From Pseudomonas akapageensis (GTDB lineage: Bacteria > Pseudomonadota > Gammaproteobacteria > Pseudomonadales > Pseudomonadaceae), in assembly GCF_011355085.1 (NCBI RefSeq), contig NZ_VXCP01000041.1, forward strand, positions 1 through 64,000: a DNA stretch of 64,000 nucleotides, given 5' to 3'. Both the position numbers and the translations under genes were made by a program. The notes beneath the pieces were generated by a model. It worked only from the letters and a program-made list of their open reading frames with translations. It was not told where the DNA came from and searched no databases. Below are positions 26,499 through 35,239 of the stretch, piece by piece (the stretch's first letter is position 1; every line of letters begins with the position of its first letter).

Positions 26499-27432
26499 TA
26501 CTCCTTTTGGTTTTTGTGCTGTAAGTATGGCGGACTATTGTGTAGGGTCTTTGTTTTATTTCGATGAATATTTTGGATATATAGATGCCCTGTATGCCAA
26601 CAAAGAAAATTATCAATCCTGATGAAAGCCATACAGATGCGATTAGTGAGGTGTAGCCACTGGGTGGTGTTGCAATGAAGAAGTAGTTTGATATAAGGTA
26701 AAGAATAAATACAACTGCCGAGGCAGAGATAATGAGTCCCGAGTAAAATGTGAATACAAGTGGCAGGCTGCTGAATGATGTCACTGCATTAACTAAATGA
26801 CTGATTTTCTTTCTTAGAGAATATGTGGTTGGACTTGTTGAATGTTTTTTAATTTCGAAAGCTGTCTGCTTGAAGCCCGTTATAACCCAGAGGCCGCCTA
26901 TATTAAGTTCCCTTTCTTGGTGCATTAACAGCGAGTCCACGTAACGGCGAGACATGAGTCGGGCTGTCACGATGTTATCCGGCTGTTCGATGCCCGTTAG
27001 AGCGCGAAAGAGGCGATAGAACATTAATCCAGATAATTGTTCAACCTTTCCCCCTTTACGTTTGGATTGGATTCCGTAAACAACGTCGCTTTTCTCGCTC
27101 ACCAAAGTAGCATGGAACTCAGGTAGCCATTCAGGTTCTTCCTCAAGGTCACTATCAATCAAAAATACCTGATTGCCTGATGAGTGAGCCAGACCGGTCA
27201 TCATTGCTTTGTGATGACCAAAATTTCGCGACAGATCCAATACGACAACATGACTGTCCAAGTTTGAAAGATTGACGGCTAGCTCCAGGCTTGTGTCAGG
27301 CGAACCGTCATTGACCAATATTATTTCGTAGCTGTCTCCGGCGTGTTGTTCGGCAACAGCTTTTGCTCGCCTATAAAAGTCTTCTATATATGGAGCAGAT
27401 TGATAAAGTGTTGCTACTATAGAAAGCTTCAT
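26476..27432 (-). CDS. GT2 glycosyltransferase, GtrB/DPM1-like
   Basis: 318 residues. Catalytic domain with NDGSPD (41-46), DSD (93-95) and DLSRNFGHHKAMMTGL, followed by two membrane segments (about 233-258 and 268-292): the layout of polyprenyl-phosphate sugar transferases (GtrB, ArnC). It would load a hexose onto undecaprenyl phosphate on the cytosolic side. No gtrA is adjacent; the unpaired gtrA at 21341-21772 could be its partner. First gene of a two-gene minus-strand unit with the dioxygenase. Confidence 0.88.
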   Translation of the reverse strand: MKLSIVATLYQSAPYIEDFYRRAKAVAEQHAGDSYEIILVNDGSPDTSLELAVNLSNLDSHVVVLDLSRNFGHHKAMMTGLAHSSGNQVFLIDSDLEEEPEWLPEFHATLVSEKSDVVYGIQSKRKGGKVEQLSGLMFYRLFRALTGIEQPDNIVTARLMSRRYVDSLLMHQERELNIGGLWVITGFKQTAFEIKKHSTSPTTYSLRKKISHLVNAVTSFSSLPLVFTFYSGLIISASAVVFILYLISNYFFIATPPSGYTSLIASVWLSSGLIIFFVGIQGIYISKIFIEIKQRPYTIVRHTYSTKTKRSIESESTE

Positions 27433-27824
27433 CGGTCGAGACGTCCATATTTTTAGGGGGGTGTGTTGCCGTCAAGTGCGCCCAAGGCAGCAGGTATAAT
27501 ACTCGGAAGCGGATTCTAGCAGAAGAGCGCACCAACTGTGAGCATCCCCCTACAATAGCCAGCTATCGATTTACTGGCTGAGCTTGCTACCTCGACCTCA
27601 TAGTCAGCCTCCAGGCGTGCAGCTGCTATCCAGCCACCACTTTTTTGGTAACAAGCCGTCTAAACAGCTGGTTGGGAGCTATTGAGGGGGGCTGAAAAAG
27701 CTCTCAGGGGGTTGCTTCAAATCTAGGCTTATCTGATTTGCACGTTTGCCTTGAGTGCCGTGTGCTGATTGTGGACACCTAAACGCAAGGATGCGAAACT
27801 TGCACAACCAGACAGGAAGAGAAA
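27433..27824. other. Divergent intergenic region
   Basis: About 390 bases between divergently transcribed islet genes; it must hold both promoters. I see no gene, tRNA, JUMPstart/ops element or strong repeat, only a short GAGCT/AGCTC inverted pair around 27677-27705. Confidence 0.5.
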
Positions 27825-28604
27825 ATGATGGACGTCTTACCACCAGGCACAATTTTGCAGCTCATGTACTTGCGAGAGCGACTGAGGTTAGTTAAACCTG
27901 GACGGTTCGTTGAGATAGGAGCAGGAGCAGGGAACATCTCGGCATTGCTTTTATCCATGGGGTGGACGGGAAAGGCATACGACCTTGAGCCGAAGACGGT
28001 TGAGTCGTTGTGCAGAAGATTTTCAAAAGAGATTGATGTTGGTTTATATGAAGTTGTGAATGCTGACTGGTTGGGCGTCAGTGCTGTTGCAAAATACGAT
28101 CTTGTAATTTCATGTATGGTTATGGAGCATTTTGATAGTGCGGGGGAGGCAAGATTCATTGAGCGGGGGAAGGAGAGTCTTTGCGAAGAGGGACTCATGA
28201 TTACAATCGTTCCAGGGTCGCTAAAACATTGGGGGATTGAAGATGAGATAGCGGGGCATTATCGCCGCTATTCCAAGGAGGCTGCGCTTGAAGCATTTAG
28301 CAAGGAAGGTATGGAGCTAACGCATAGCGCGGGGTTAACATTCCCGGTTTCAAATATCCTTTATCCAATTTCGAATTTCATCGTTCGGCGCAGTGAAGCT
28401 AAAAAATTATCGTTGAGTATGTTGGAGCGGACGAAGCAATCTGGTATCCGTGGAATTACAATGAAGACAACATTCCCTCGCTATCTGGGGTTGCTGCTCA
28501 ATGAGCGTGTGCTATATCCGCTACATTTAATTCAAAAACTATTTAGTAAATCAGAGCGCGCGATGGTGTTGTATTGCGAGACGCGACCCGTCAGTGGGGA
28601 ATAG
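27825..28604 (+). CDS. SAM-dependent methyltransferase, AT-rich islet gene
   Basis: 259 residues. Motif I FVEIGAGAGNISALLL (about 28-43), acidic residue in YDLEPKTV (about 50), and motif IV-like YDLVISCMVMEHFDSA (about 93-108). The C-terminal 60 residues are basic and partly hydrophobic. AGGAAGAG precedes tandem ATGs at 27825 and 27828. Likely an O-methyltransferase for a glycan, judged only by its neighbours. Confidence 0.83.
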   Translation: MMDVLPPGTILQLMYLRERLRLVKPGRFVEIGAGAGNISALLLSMGWTGKAYDLEPKTVESLCRRFSKEIDVGLYEVVNADWLGVSAVAKYDLVISCMVMEHFDSAGEARFIERGKESLCEEGLMITIVPGSLKHWGIEDEIAGHYRRYSKEAALEAFSKEGMELTHSAGLTFPVSNILYPISNFIVRRSEAKKLSLSMLERTKQSGIRGITMKTTFPRYLGLLLNERVLYPLHLIQKLFSKSERAMVLYCETRPVSGE

Positions 28605-28816
28605 TTGAAGTTGTATGGCTAAATGATTTTCCGTTGGTTTTATTGTATTGGAAGAAAGCTATTTACAAACCTTGTCCAAAAGATGGCTAGACTGACTATT
28701 TCGACTTTGATTTCAGGGCACATCATTGCTGGCCCCAGAAGCAAATCGGGAGCACAGCATGGGGTTGTGTTTTAGACAAGGATATGGAGTGGCAAAAAAA
28801 TATTCTTTTGCCGTTT

Positions 28817-29176
28817 TTATTCTGTGAGTGAGCAGTTAGCCTTACGCGTCAAAGGCTCACCCGCAAACTTAACCCCCGCCAACCCCTGTGCAATCAACGC
28901 ACGGATGTTCGCATGGTCACTCCCCTGAGGAGTAGCCACCACCGACCGATAATGCTCCCCAAAGGCCAACAGCGCCTCTTCATCGCTCAGCCCTTCAAGC
29001 AAGGCCAGGCCCAGGGTCTTGCAGGAGCCTTCGTTCTGCCCGGCTGCGTTCTCGACACCGCCATTGTTGAAGGCTTGTGGCTGGTAGTCGTAACCGGCGG
29101 CAATAAATGCCAGGGTATCGGCGAAGACGTGTTCGCCGCTTTTCAGGCTGGCGCGCAGGGTGTTCAGATCAGTCAT
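28817..29176 (-). CDS. HopJ-family protein
   Basis: 119 residues of the HopJ family (MTDLNTLRASLKSGEHVFAD; IAAGYDYQPQAFNNGG; EGSCKTLGLALLEGLSDEEALLAFGEHYRSV). The name comes from a proposed P. syringae effector, but the family is widespread in bacteria without type III secretion and is probably a housekeeping protein of unknown role. Start ATG 29176 overlaps the end of the DUF1244 gene by 8 bases. Confidence 0.88.
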   Translation of the reverse strand: MTDLNTLRASLKSGEHVFADTLAFIAAGYDYQPQAFNNGGVENAAGQNEGSCKTLGLALLEGLSDEEALLAFGEHYRSVVATPQGSDHANIRALIAQGLAGVKFAGEPLTRKANCSLTE

Positions 29177-29465
29177 GCTGTTTTCCTTTGGCGAACGCCG
29201 CTTGCTGGTCGGCGCTGGCTTCTTTCTGGTATTGGGCTTTCCACTCGTTGTACGGCATGCCGTAGACCATCTCGCGGGCATCGTCGAGGCTGACCTCGAT
29301 CTGACGCTCGTCGGCAGCGGCCTTGTACCACTTTGACAGGCAATTGCGGCAGAAGCCGGCAAGGTTCATCAGGTCGATGTTCTGCACGTCGGTGCGCTCG
29401 CCCAGGTGCTGGACCAGGCGGCGGAAGGCGGCGGCTTCGAGTTCGAGTTTTTCTTGGTCGGTCAT
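29169..29465 (-). CDS. DUF1244 family protein
   Basis: 98 residues, a conserved proteobacterial family of unknown function. The signature is a Cys-containing stretch MNLAGFCRNCLSKWYKAA (33-50) followed by GMPYNEWKAQYQ (about 69-80). It is predicted mostly helical and cytosolic. It lies between folM and the HopJ-like gene in one minus-strand run, with a 21-base gap to folM. Confidence 0.9.
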   Translation of the reverse strand: MTDQEKLELEAAAFRRLVQHLGERTDVQNIDLMNLAGFCRNCLSKWYKAAADERQIEVSLDDAREMVYGMPYNEWKAQYQKEASADQQAAFAKGKQHD

Positions 29466-29486
29466 GTTGTTCTCACAAAGGCAGGG

Positions 29487-30185
29487 TCAATCACGGGTGA
29501 CGCCTTTCTTCAGGTGGCGGCCACCGTTGATGACCACGCTGCTTCCCGTGCTGTATTGGGTGTTCAAAAGGTAGAAAACCGCATCGATCAGCGGCTGGGC
29601 CCCGGGTTCGAATTCCAGCAGGGCTTTTTTCAGGGTCCTGTTGCGGTATTGCTCGTCGCTGTTCTCCTTGAGAATCAGCAGCCCCGGCAAAATGGCGTTG
29701 ACTCGAATCCCTGGCGCATATTTTTCGGCAAACGACAGCATCATGTTCTGCAAGGCTGCCTTGGTGGCCGCATAGGCAATATGGCTCTTGCTGCCGCGCG
29801 AGGAGGTTTCGTCGCAGATGTGAATGATGTCGGCCTTTTCCACCTTGGCCAGCAGATCCCCGAGTGCCATGTTCAGGTGGTAGGGCGCCTCGACGTGGAG
29901 CTTGAACATGGTGTTCAGGTTCTCCAGGCCATCGTCCAGCCAAAGCGACGCGTTGTGGACGATCGCCCGCAGGCCGTCATAGTTGCTCGTCAGGTACTCG
30001 ATCAAGGCCAGGCGGTCCTGCTCCTGTTGCAGGTCGGCCTGGAACTGCACGATATTCGGGTGCGCCGGACGGGCGCTGACGCTGCGGCTGGCGCTGACCA
30101 CGGTGTAGCCGGCCTGTGCCAGGCTGATTGCCAGTTCGAGACCTACCCGTTGACTGGCTCCGGTAACAAGGATTGGGCTATTCAT
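29487..30185 (-). CDS. folM: Dihydromonapterin/dihydrofolate reductase FolM
   Basis: 232-residue short-chain dehydrogenase reducing dihydromonapterin to tetrahydromonapterin, the cofactor of phenylalanine hydroxylase in pseudomonads. Cofactor motif ILVTGASQRVG (about 4-14), TSSRGSKSHIAYAATKAAL with the Tyr-x3-Lys pair, and ILPGLL. ATG 30185 chosen because MNSPILVTG is the normal SDR start; a frame from 30230 adds 15 residues. Genome-specific evidence for the pterin substrate is family resemblance only. Confidence 0.87.
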   Translation of the reverse strand: MNSPILVTGASQRVGLELAISLAQAGYTVVSASRSVSARPAHPNIVQFQADLQQEQDRLALIEYLTSNYDGLRAIVHNASLWLDDGLENLNTMFKLHVEAPYHLNMALGDLLAKVEKADIIHICDETSSRGSKSHIAYAATKAALQNMMLSFAEKYAPGIRVNAILPGLLILKENSDEQYRNRTLKKALLEFEPGAQPLIDAVFYLLNTQYSTGSSVVINGGRHLKKGVTRD

Positions 30186-30368
30186 GTAAGAGTTGTCGGC
30201 TTCCGAAGGACCACGCGAAAGATGCGCCATGTACGAAATGGCCTCAGCATACCGAAGTTTGCACCGATGAGTGCACCCCTTGGCCGGATCGGCGTGCAGT
30301 GCCTTGAGTGAAGGTGAGGTCTGCGGAGTAGAATGTCGCTATTGCCCTAACCTGTGGTTCGCCTAGTG

Positions 30369-31319
30369 ATGACTGAATCCTCCCCGCTGTCTCTGAATTC
30401 AGACGGTCTTGATCAGCAAGAGCTGTTTCCGATTCGAGAAGTCTCGCGGATGACCGGCATCAACCCGGTCACCCTGCGCGCCTGGGAGCGTCGTTACGGT
30501 CTGATTCAACCCACGCGCACAGAGAGCGGCCACCGCCTCTACTCCCAGGCCGATATCAATGAAGTGCGCAGTATTCTTGGCTGGATCGAACGGGGCGTTG
30601 CGGTCAGCAAGGTCGGCAAGATATTGGCGCGTACCCAGACGCTCAAGGCTCGGGAGCACCCCGCACAACCACCCATGGCCCAGAGTGACTGGAGCGAATG
30701 GCAGGCACAGGTTCGCCGGGCGGTGCGCGGGTTCGACGAGCGGCGCCTTGAGCAGATCTATGGTCAGGTGTTTTCCAGCTATCCCATGGTCGTTGTATTC
30801 CAGGACATCCTGATGCCTGTATGGCAGGAGATGCTGGTGCAGCAGGATGCGTTCGGCCAGGCCAGCGAGTGGTTGTTTTTCGATGCGTTTCTGCGTGCCA
30901 GAACCCTGCAACGCATGCAACTGATGGGGCACGATCAGGAACTCAGTGTGCTGCTGGCGGCGATTCCCGGTCAGTGCCGAGAGCTGGAACTGCTGGTAGC
31001 CGGCTTGCTGCTGGGCACCAGTGAAATCGGTATCCGTATTTTGCCATTGGGGCAGCCACTGGAAGAGTTGAGCCTGGTGTGCGAAAAAATCCAGCCCAAT
31101 GCCCTGGTGCTGTTTTCCAATCACCCGCCGGCTGCAGAGCTGCCCAAGCGCCTGGCGCGGCTGGGGATGGGTCTGGACTGCCCGTTGTTGTTGGCGGGGG
31201 AGGCGGCGGACCTGGCTCAGGACAGCCTGATCGGTTCACAAGTGGCTTGCCTGGGAAGCGAGGGACGCCTCATGCAGCGGCGCTTGCAGCAATACCTGGC
31301 CGAGGCCCTGGACACGTGA
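30369..31319 (+). CDS. MerR-family regulator, class II LitR-like
   Basis: 316 residues. N-terminal MerR helix-turn-helix (about 20-70: FPIREVSRMTGINPVTLRAW, then ERRYGLIQPTRTESGHRLYS). The C-terminal half has the fold of the B12-binding regulators LitR/CarH but lacks the cobalamin signature DxHxxG, as in the class II LitR proteins reported from P. putida, which answer to blue light through partner LOV proteins. An SB1-type LOV gene lies 0.7 kb away. The start at 30369 has no clear ribosome binding site; GTG 30354 is an alternative. Confidence 0.85.
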   Translation: MTESSPLSLNSDGLDQQELFPIREVSRMTGINPVTLRAWERRYGLIQPTRTESGHRLYSQADINEVRSILGWIERGVAVSKVGKILARTQTLKAREHPAQPPMAQSDWSEWQAQVRRAVRGFDERRLEQIYGQVFSSYPMVVVFQDILMPVWQEMLVQQDAFGQASEWLFFDAFLRARTLQRMQLMGHDQELSVLLAAIPGQCRELELLVAGLLLGTSEIGIRILPLGQPLEELSLVCEKIQPNALVLFSNHPPAAELPKRLARLGMGLDCPLLLAGEAADLAQDSLIGSQVACLGSEGRLMQRRLQQYLAEALDT

Positions 31320-31341
31320 ACGAGGGCGGCTGCAAGGAATT

Positions 31342-31947
31342 TTAACGATGCAGTTCCGGGTGCGCCCGACGATGCCTGGCCAGAATGTATTGGCGCAGCT
31401 GCTCGGTTTCTTGCGCATTGCTCTGGTTCAGTGTGTAGGCAGCCAGCCCCTCTTCGGTTTCCCGCTCGAGTGTCGCGCGTAAAGCGATGGGCTCATGCCC
31501 CCTTGGCTTGAACCACAGGCTGAAGCGTTTGGGTGGCTTGGTCGTGCCGCAGTTTTCGACAAGCACATCCTGGCAGGAGATTTCCCGGACCTTCAGCGCC
31601 TTCGCCCGACCCTTGTCGTCTTCCAGCGCCAGTGGTTCATCCAGCACCAGGCGCCAGGGGCGAACCATAGGGCCATCTTCATAGATGCTGGGAGCACCCA
31701 GTTGCAGGTGCAGGGCATGGAACTCGTCTTCGACCAGCTGCAGCGGGAAGTTCATCTGCTGGTTTTCGAACTGCGCCTGGATCGTCACCTGTTCGTGGGC
31801 GATCAGCCGCGCCAGCAGGGCTTTGATCTGGGATCCCCCATTGACGAGCAGGCTCGATGTAGCGTCAGCCACATCGAATTGTGGGGCATGCTGCATGTTC
31901 TGAATGAAATCCAGCTCATCCTGGGTCAGGAGCGCGTTTCGTTGCAT
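31342..31947 (-). CDS. PilZ-like protein of the light-signalling group
   Basis: 201 residues, no membrane segment. The N-terminal part (about 25-95) resembles the YcgR-type domain seen before PilZ; a basic-motif region (RPWRLVLDEP, about 96-105, and REISCQDVLVE, about 120-130) is compatible with a divergent PilZ fold. The c-di-GMP motif RxxxR is not clearly present. ATG 31947 is preferred over a TTG 21 bases upstream. Sits between the LitR-like regulator and the LOV gene, on the LOV strand. Confidence 0.6.
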   Translation of the reverse strand: MQRNALLTQDELDFIQNMQHAPQFDVADATSSLLVNGGSQIKALLARLIAHEQVTIQAQFENQQMNFPLQLVEDEFHALHLQLGAPSIYEDGPMVRPWRLVLDEPLALEDDKGRAKALKVREISCQDVLVENCGTTKPPKRFSLWFKPRGHEPIALRATLERETEEGLAAYTLNQSNAQETEQLRQYILARHRRAHPELHR

Positions 31948-32021
31948 GGGCACACTCGACGAGTTCAATAATTACAATTCCGTTTATCACCCTGATGGAC
32001 AACAGGATTCGGAATTGGTTT

Positions 32022-32477
32022 TTACCGTTCGTCGCCTTCGAGGAAATTCAGGCGCGCCTGAAGTTCAGCCACCTGTTTCTCCAGTTCGATGACGCGCTGC
32101 TCGGCCTCGACCTGCTGGCTGACATCTTTCTGGATCCCGATGAAATACATCAGCTGATCACTTTCGTTGTAAACCGGTGTAATGGACAGTTCGTTCCAGA
32201 AGGCGCTGCCATCCTTGCGGTAATTGCGCAGGATGCGTCGGCAGGGTGTACCGTTCTTGAGCGCTTCGCGAATCAGGGCGCGGGCTGGCTGGTCACGGTC
32301 ATCGGCCTGGAGGAAGCGACAGTCACGGTACAGGATGTCGTTGGCCTGGTAGCCGGTCAGCCGTTCGAATGCCGGGTTGACGTAGATCAGGATGTTGTCG
32401 TCGCCTTCCTGCTCGGCGACCACGATGCCGTCGTTGGAGGCGTCAATCATTCGCTGCAGAAGCTTGGCATTGATCAT
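32022..32477 (-). CDS. Short LOV photoreceptor, SB1-LOV type
   Basis: 151 residues: a single LOV (PAS) domain with short N-cap and C-terminal coiled coil, no output domain. The flavin-adduct cysteine is C53 in RDCRFLQADDRD; RNYRKDGSAFWNELSITPV and YFIGIQKDVS are diagnostic. It matches the P. putida SB1-LOV protein (known for a very slow dark recovery) almost throughout, including C53 numbering. The C-terminal helix (VIELEKQVAELQARLNFLE) is longer than I remember for the P. putida protein and could mediate dimer or partner contacts. Confidence 0.95.
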   Translation of the reverse strand: MINAKLLQRMIDASNDGIVVAEQEGDDNILIYVNPAFERLTGYQANDILYRDCRFLQADDRDQPARALIREALKNGTPCRRILRNYRKDGSAFWNELSITPVYNESDQLMYFIGIQKDVSQQVEAEQRVIELEKQVAELQARLNFLEGDER

Positions 32478-32550
32478 GGAGGCGGTCCGCGATACTGGAA
32501 AGGGATAGCCTGATAATATCTGCGTTTTTTACTCAGGTTCAGAATCCTTT

Positions 32551-33006
32551 ATGAAAGTCGCCATCCTTATCGGTTCGGTCTATGGCACGGCTGAAGAAGT
32601 CGCTCGACATGCCGCATCCCTGCTCAAGGCTGCCGGGTTCGAGGTCCTGTGCAATTCTCGGGCGACCTTTGCCGACGTGGAGGCGTTCGCCCCCGACGCG
32701 TTTCTGGGCGTGACTTCGACTACCGGGATGGGGGAGCTGCCGGATAACCTGCAACCGTTGTACTCGCAGATCCGTGACACCTTGCCGGCTGCCTGGCGCG
32801 GCTTGCCAGGCGCTGTGATCGCCCTGGGCGATTCGAGCTATGGCGATACCTTCTGTGGCGGCGGCGAGCAATTGCGCGAACTGTTCGGCGAACTGGGCGT
32901 ACGTGAAGTCCTGCCGATGCTGCGCCTGGACGCCAGTGAAACCGTCACTCCGGAAACCGATGCCGAACCTTGGCTGGCGGATTTCATCGTGCATCTGCGT
33001 GGCTGA
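32551..33006 (+). CDS. Flavodoxin
   Basis: 151 residues, FMN-binding electron carrier of the short-chain MioC-like type. The phosphate loop is GSVYGTAEEVA (8-18) and the isoalloxazine contacts are in TSTTGMGELPDN (about 55-66) and LGDSSYGDTFCGGG (about 92-105). It is divergent from the LOV gene with 73 bases between starts, so both promoters overlap. The partner reductase is not in the window. Confidence 0.92.
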   Translation: MKVAILIGSVYGTAEEVARHAASLLKAAGFEVLCNSRATFADVEAFAPDAFLGVTSTTGMGELPDNLQPLYSQIRDTLPAAWRGLPGAVIALGDSSYGDTFCGGGEQLRELFGELGVREVLPMLRLDASETVTPETDAEPWLADFIVHLRG

Positions 33007-33287
33007 GATCACCGCGACCGACCCAGTTTGCAGGGTCTTTGTTGACGGCGTTTATTTGACATTCACGGAGCCTGACTCGCTGGGCCAATAAGCTGGCTGC
33101 CAATGCAACTGGCCGGCTGGCAGACGCTGACTAGACTGATTGCCAGGAGAGCACATGAACGTGCCGAGGTGATTGTCGTGACTGCAGCCCATGTCTTGTC
33201 AGCATCGAATTCAGGGAGTCGAACCCAAGCAATCCACAGGCCGGCAGCTATCGCCGTGGCTGCCTGTCATCGCCTGGAGTTGCTGTG

Positions 33288-34187
33288 ATGCATCTGTCCG
33301 AAATTCCGCTGAGTGTCTGGCGCACCCGGGGGCAGACGTTCCAGTTTCAGGGGCATGACATCCGTTATTGGACGGCCGGGCAGGGGGCGCCGCTGCTGTT
33401 GATTCACGGATTCCCGACGGCCAGCTGGGACTGGCATTTCCTCTGGCAACCCCTGGCCCAACGCTATCGCGTCATCGCCTGCGACATGCTGGGCTTCGGT
33501 GATTCCGCCAAGCCGGTTCGCCATGAATACAGCATCCTCGAGCAGGCCGATGTACAGCAGGCGCTGTTGGCGCACCTGCAAGTCCAGCAGCCGGTGCATG
33601 TATTGGCGCACGATTACGGCGACAGCGTCGCGCAGGAGCTGCTTGCCCGCCATCATGAAGCGCGCGCCGAGATTGCCAGTTGTGTCTTTCTCAACGGCGG
33701 CCTGTTTCCGGAGCGGCATCGCGCTGTGCTGATTCAGAAACTGTTGCTCAGCCCGCTTGGCTGGTTGATCGGGCGCTCGTTCACGCGGGATGATCTGGTC
33801 AACCACATCTGCCATATCTATGGCCCGCAGACCCGGCCCAGTGAGAGCACGCTGGACGACTGCTGGAGCCTGATCGATACCAATCACGGCAACCGCATCA
33901 TGCACAGGCTGATCAGTTACCTGCCCGAGCGCATCGCCCGGCGCGAGCGTTGGGTCGGCGCATTGCAGCGCGCAGGCGTGCCGCTGCGTTTCATCAATGG
34001 CGCGCTTGATCCGGTATCCGGCGAACACATGCTCGAGCGTTACCTGGAACTGGTGCCCAACCCCGATACCGTATCGCTGCCAGAGATTGGTCATCATCCG
34101 CATACAGAAGCGCCGGTTCAGGTGCTCAGGCATTACCTGGCATTTCGCGAACAGCTGGTACCTTCCATAAAAATGGTCTGCTCCTGA
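33288..34187 (+). CDS. Alpha/beta hydrolase (epoxide hydrolase/haloalkane dehalogenase-like)
   Basis: 299 residues. Oxyanion motif HGFP (40-43), nucleophile D109 in AHDYGDS, acid in INGALDP and catalytic His in PEIGHHPH near 275. An Asp nucleophile instead of Ser points to the epoxide hydrolase/dehalogenase branch rather than esterases, but the natural substrate is open. ATG 33288 with GGAG 9 bases upstream. It precedes an SDR gene and may belong to a hydrophobic substrate catabolic group. Confidence 0.88.
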   Translation: MHLSEIPLSVWRTRGQTFQFQGHDIRYWTAGQGAPLLLIHGFPTASWDWHFLWQPLAQRYRVIACDMLGFGDSAKPVRHEYSILEQADVQQALLAHLQVQQPVHVLAHDYGDSVAQELLARHHEARAEIASCVFLNGGLFPERHRAVLIQKLLLSPLGWLIGRSFTRDDLVNHICHIYGPQTRPSESTLDDCWSLIDTNHGNRIMHRLISYLPERIARRERWVGALQRAGVPLRFINGALDPVSGEHMLERYLELVPNPDTVSLPEIGHHPHTEAPVQVLRHYLAFREQLVPSIKMVCS

Positions 34188-34324
34188 GGGAGTGGACGCC
34201 ACTGCGGCGTTACATCGCGTTACCTTATCGGGCACCATTCAGCCCCTGCCGTCTTGATTGTGAGCGGCAGGCCTGTGCCTGACACTCGCCTCCACGTTCC
34301 ATTGGCCAATGCTGGAGATTTGTG

Positions 34325-35239
34325 ATGAGTGAATCGGTGCGCTTCGAAGATAAGGTGGTGATTGTCACGGGCGCGGGCGGCGGCCTGGGGCGTGCCCATG
34401 CGTTGCTGTTCGCCAGACATGGCGCGAAGGTGGTGGTCAACGATCTGGGGGGGACAGCCCAGGGCGAGGGCGCCAGTGCCTCGGCAGCCGATCGTGTGGT
34501 CGCGGAAATACGCGCCGCCGGCGGCACGGCGGTGGCCAATCATGATTCGGTGACCGACGGCGACAAGATCGTCCAGAATGCGCTGGATGCCTTCGGCCGT
34601 GTCGATGTGCTGGTCAACAACGCCGGGATCCTGCGCGACAAGACCTTCCACAAGATGGAGGACAGTGACTGGGACCTGGTTTACCGGGTACACGTCGAGG
34701 GCGCCTACAAGGTGACCCGTGCCGCCTGGCCGCACCTGCGTGAGCAGAACTACGGGCGGATCATCTTTACCGCCTCCACATCCGGTATCTACGGCAACTT
34801 CGGCCAGTCCAACTACGGCATGGCCAAGCTGGGGCTTTATGGCCTGACCCGGACGCTGGCCATCGAAGGTCGCAAGCACAACATCCTGGTCAACGCGATC
34901 GCCCCCACCGGCGGCACCCGCATGACCGAAGGGCTGATTCCGCCCGCGGTGTTCGAACAACTCAAGCCGGAACTGGTCAGCCCTCTGGTGGTGTATCTGG
35001 GCAGTGAACAGTGCCAGGACAGTTCGGGTCTGTACGAGGTCGGCGGTGGCTGGATGGGCAAGGTTCGCTGGGAGCGTAGCCTGGGGGTGGGCTTCGATCC
35101 GCGTGAAGGGTTCGCGGTCGAAGACGTGGCTGCCCACTGGGCGCAGATTGGCGACTTCGAAGGTGCGGTGCACCCCGGCGACAATATCGAAGCGTTGAAT
35201 CAAATGATGCTGAATCTGCAAAAATACGTGCAGAACTGA
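34325..35239 (+). CDS. Short-chain dehydrogenase, 17beta-HSD4/MFE-2-like
   Basis: 304 residues. NAD motif VTGAGGGLGRAHA (about 15-27), NNAG, and the catalytic Ser-Tyr-Lys set in STSGIYGNFGQSNYGMAKLG. The extra C-terminal 50 residues and VVVNDLGG match the hydroxyacyl-CoA dehydrogenase part of peroxisomal multifunctional enzyme 2. It probably oxidises 3-hydroxyacyl-CoA-type substrates. ATG 34325 follows GGAG. Confidence 0.88.
   Translation: MSESVRFEDKVVIVTGAGGGLGRAHALLFARHGAKVVVNDLGGTAQGEGASASAADRVVAEIRAAGGTAVANHDSVTDGDKIVQNALDAFGRVDVLVNNAGILRDKTFHKMEDSDWDLVYRVHVEGAYKVTRAAWPHLREQNYGRIIFTASTSGIYGNFGQSNYGMAKLGLYGLTRTLAIEGRKHNILVNAIAPTGGTRMTEGLIPPAVFEQLKPELVSPLVVYLGSEQCQDSSGLYEVGGGWMGKVRWERSLGVGFDPREGFAVEDVAAHWAQIGDFEGAVHPGDNIEALNQMMLNLQKYVQN

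Noticed and set aside
16680..28816. Prophage or integrative element carrying the glycan islets
   Set aside because: No integrase, tRNA target, direct-repeat ends or phage structural genes were found.
28817..29176. HopJ name suggesting a type III effector
   Set aside because: No secretion genes nearby, no effector-type promoter, and the family is widespread in non-pathogens.
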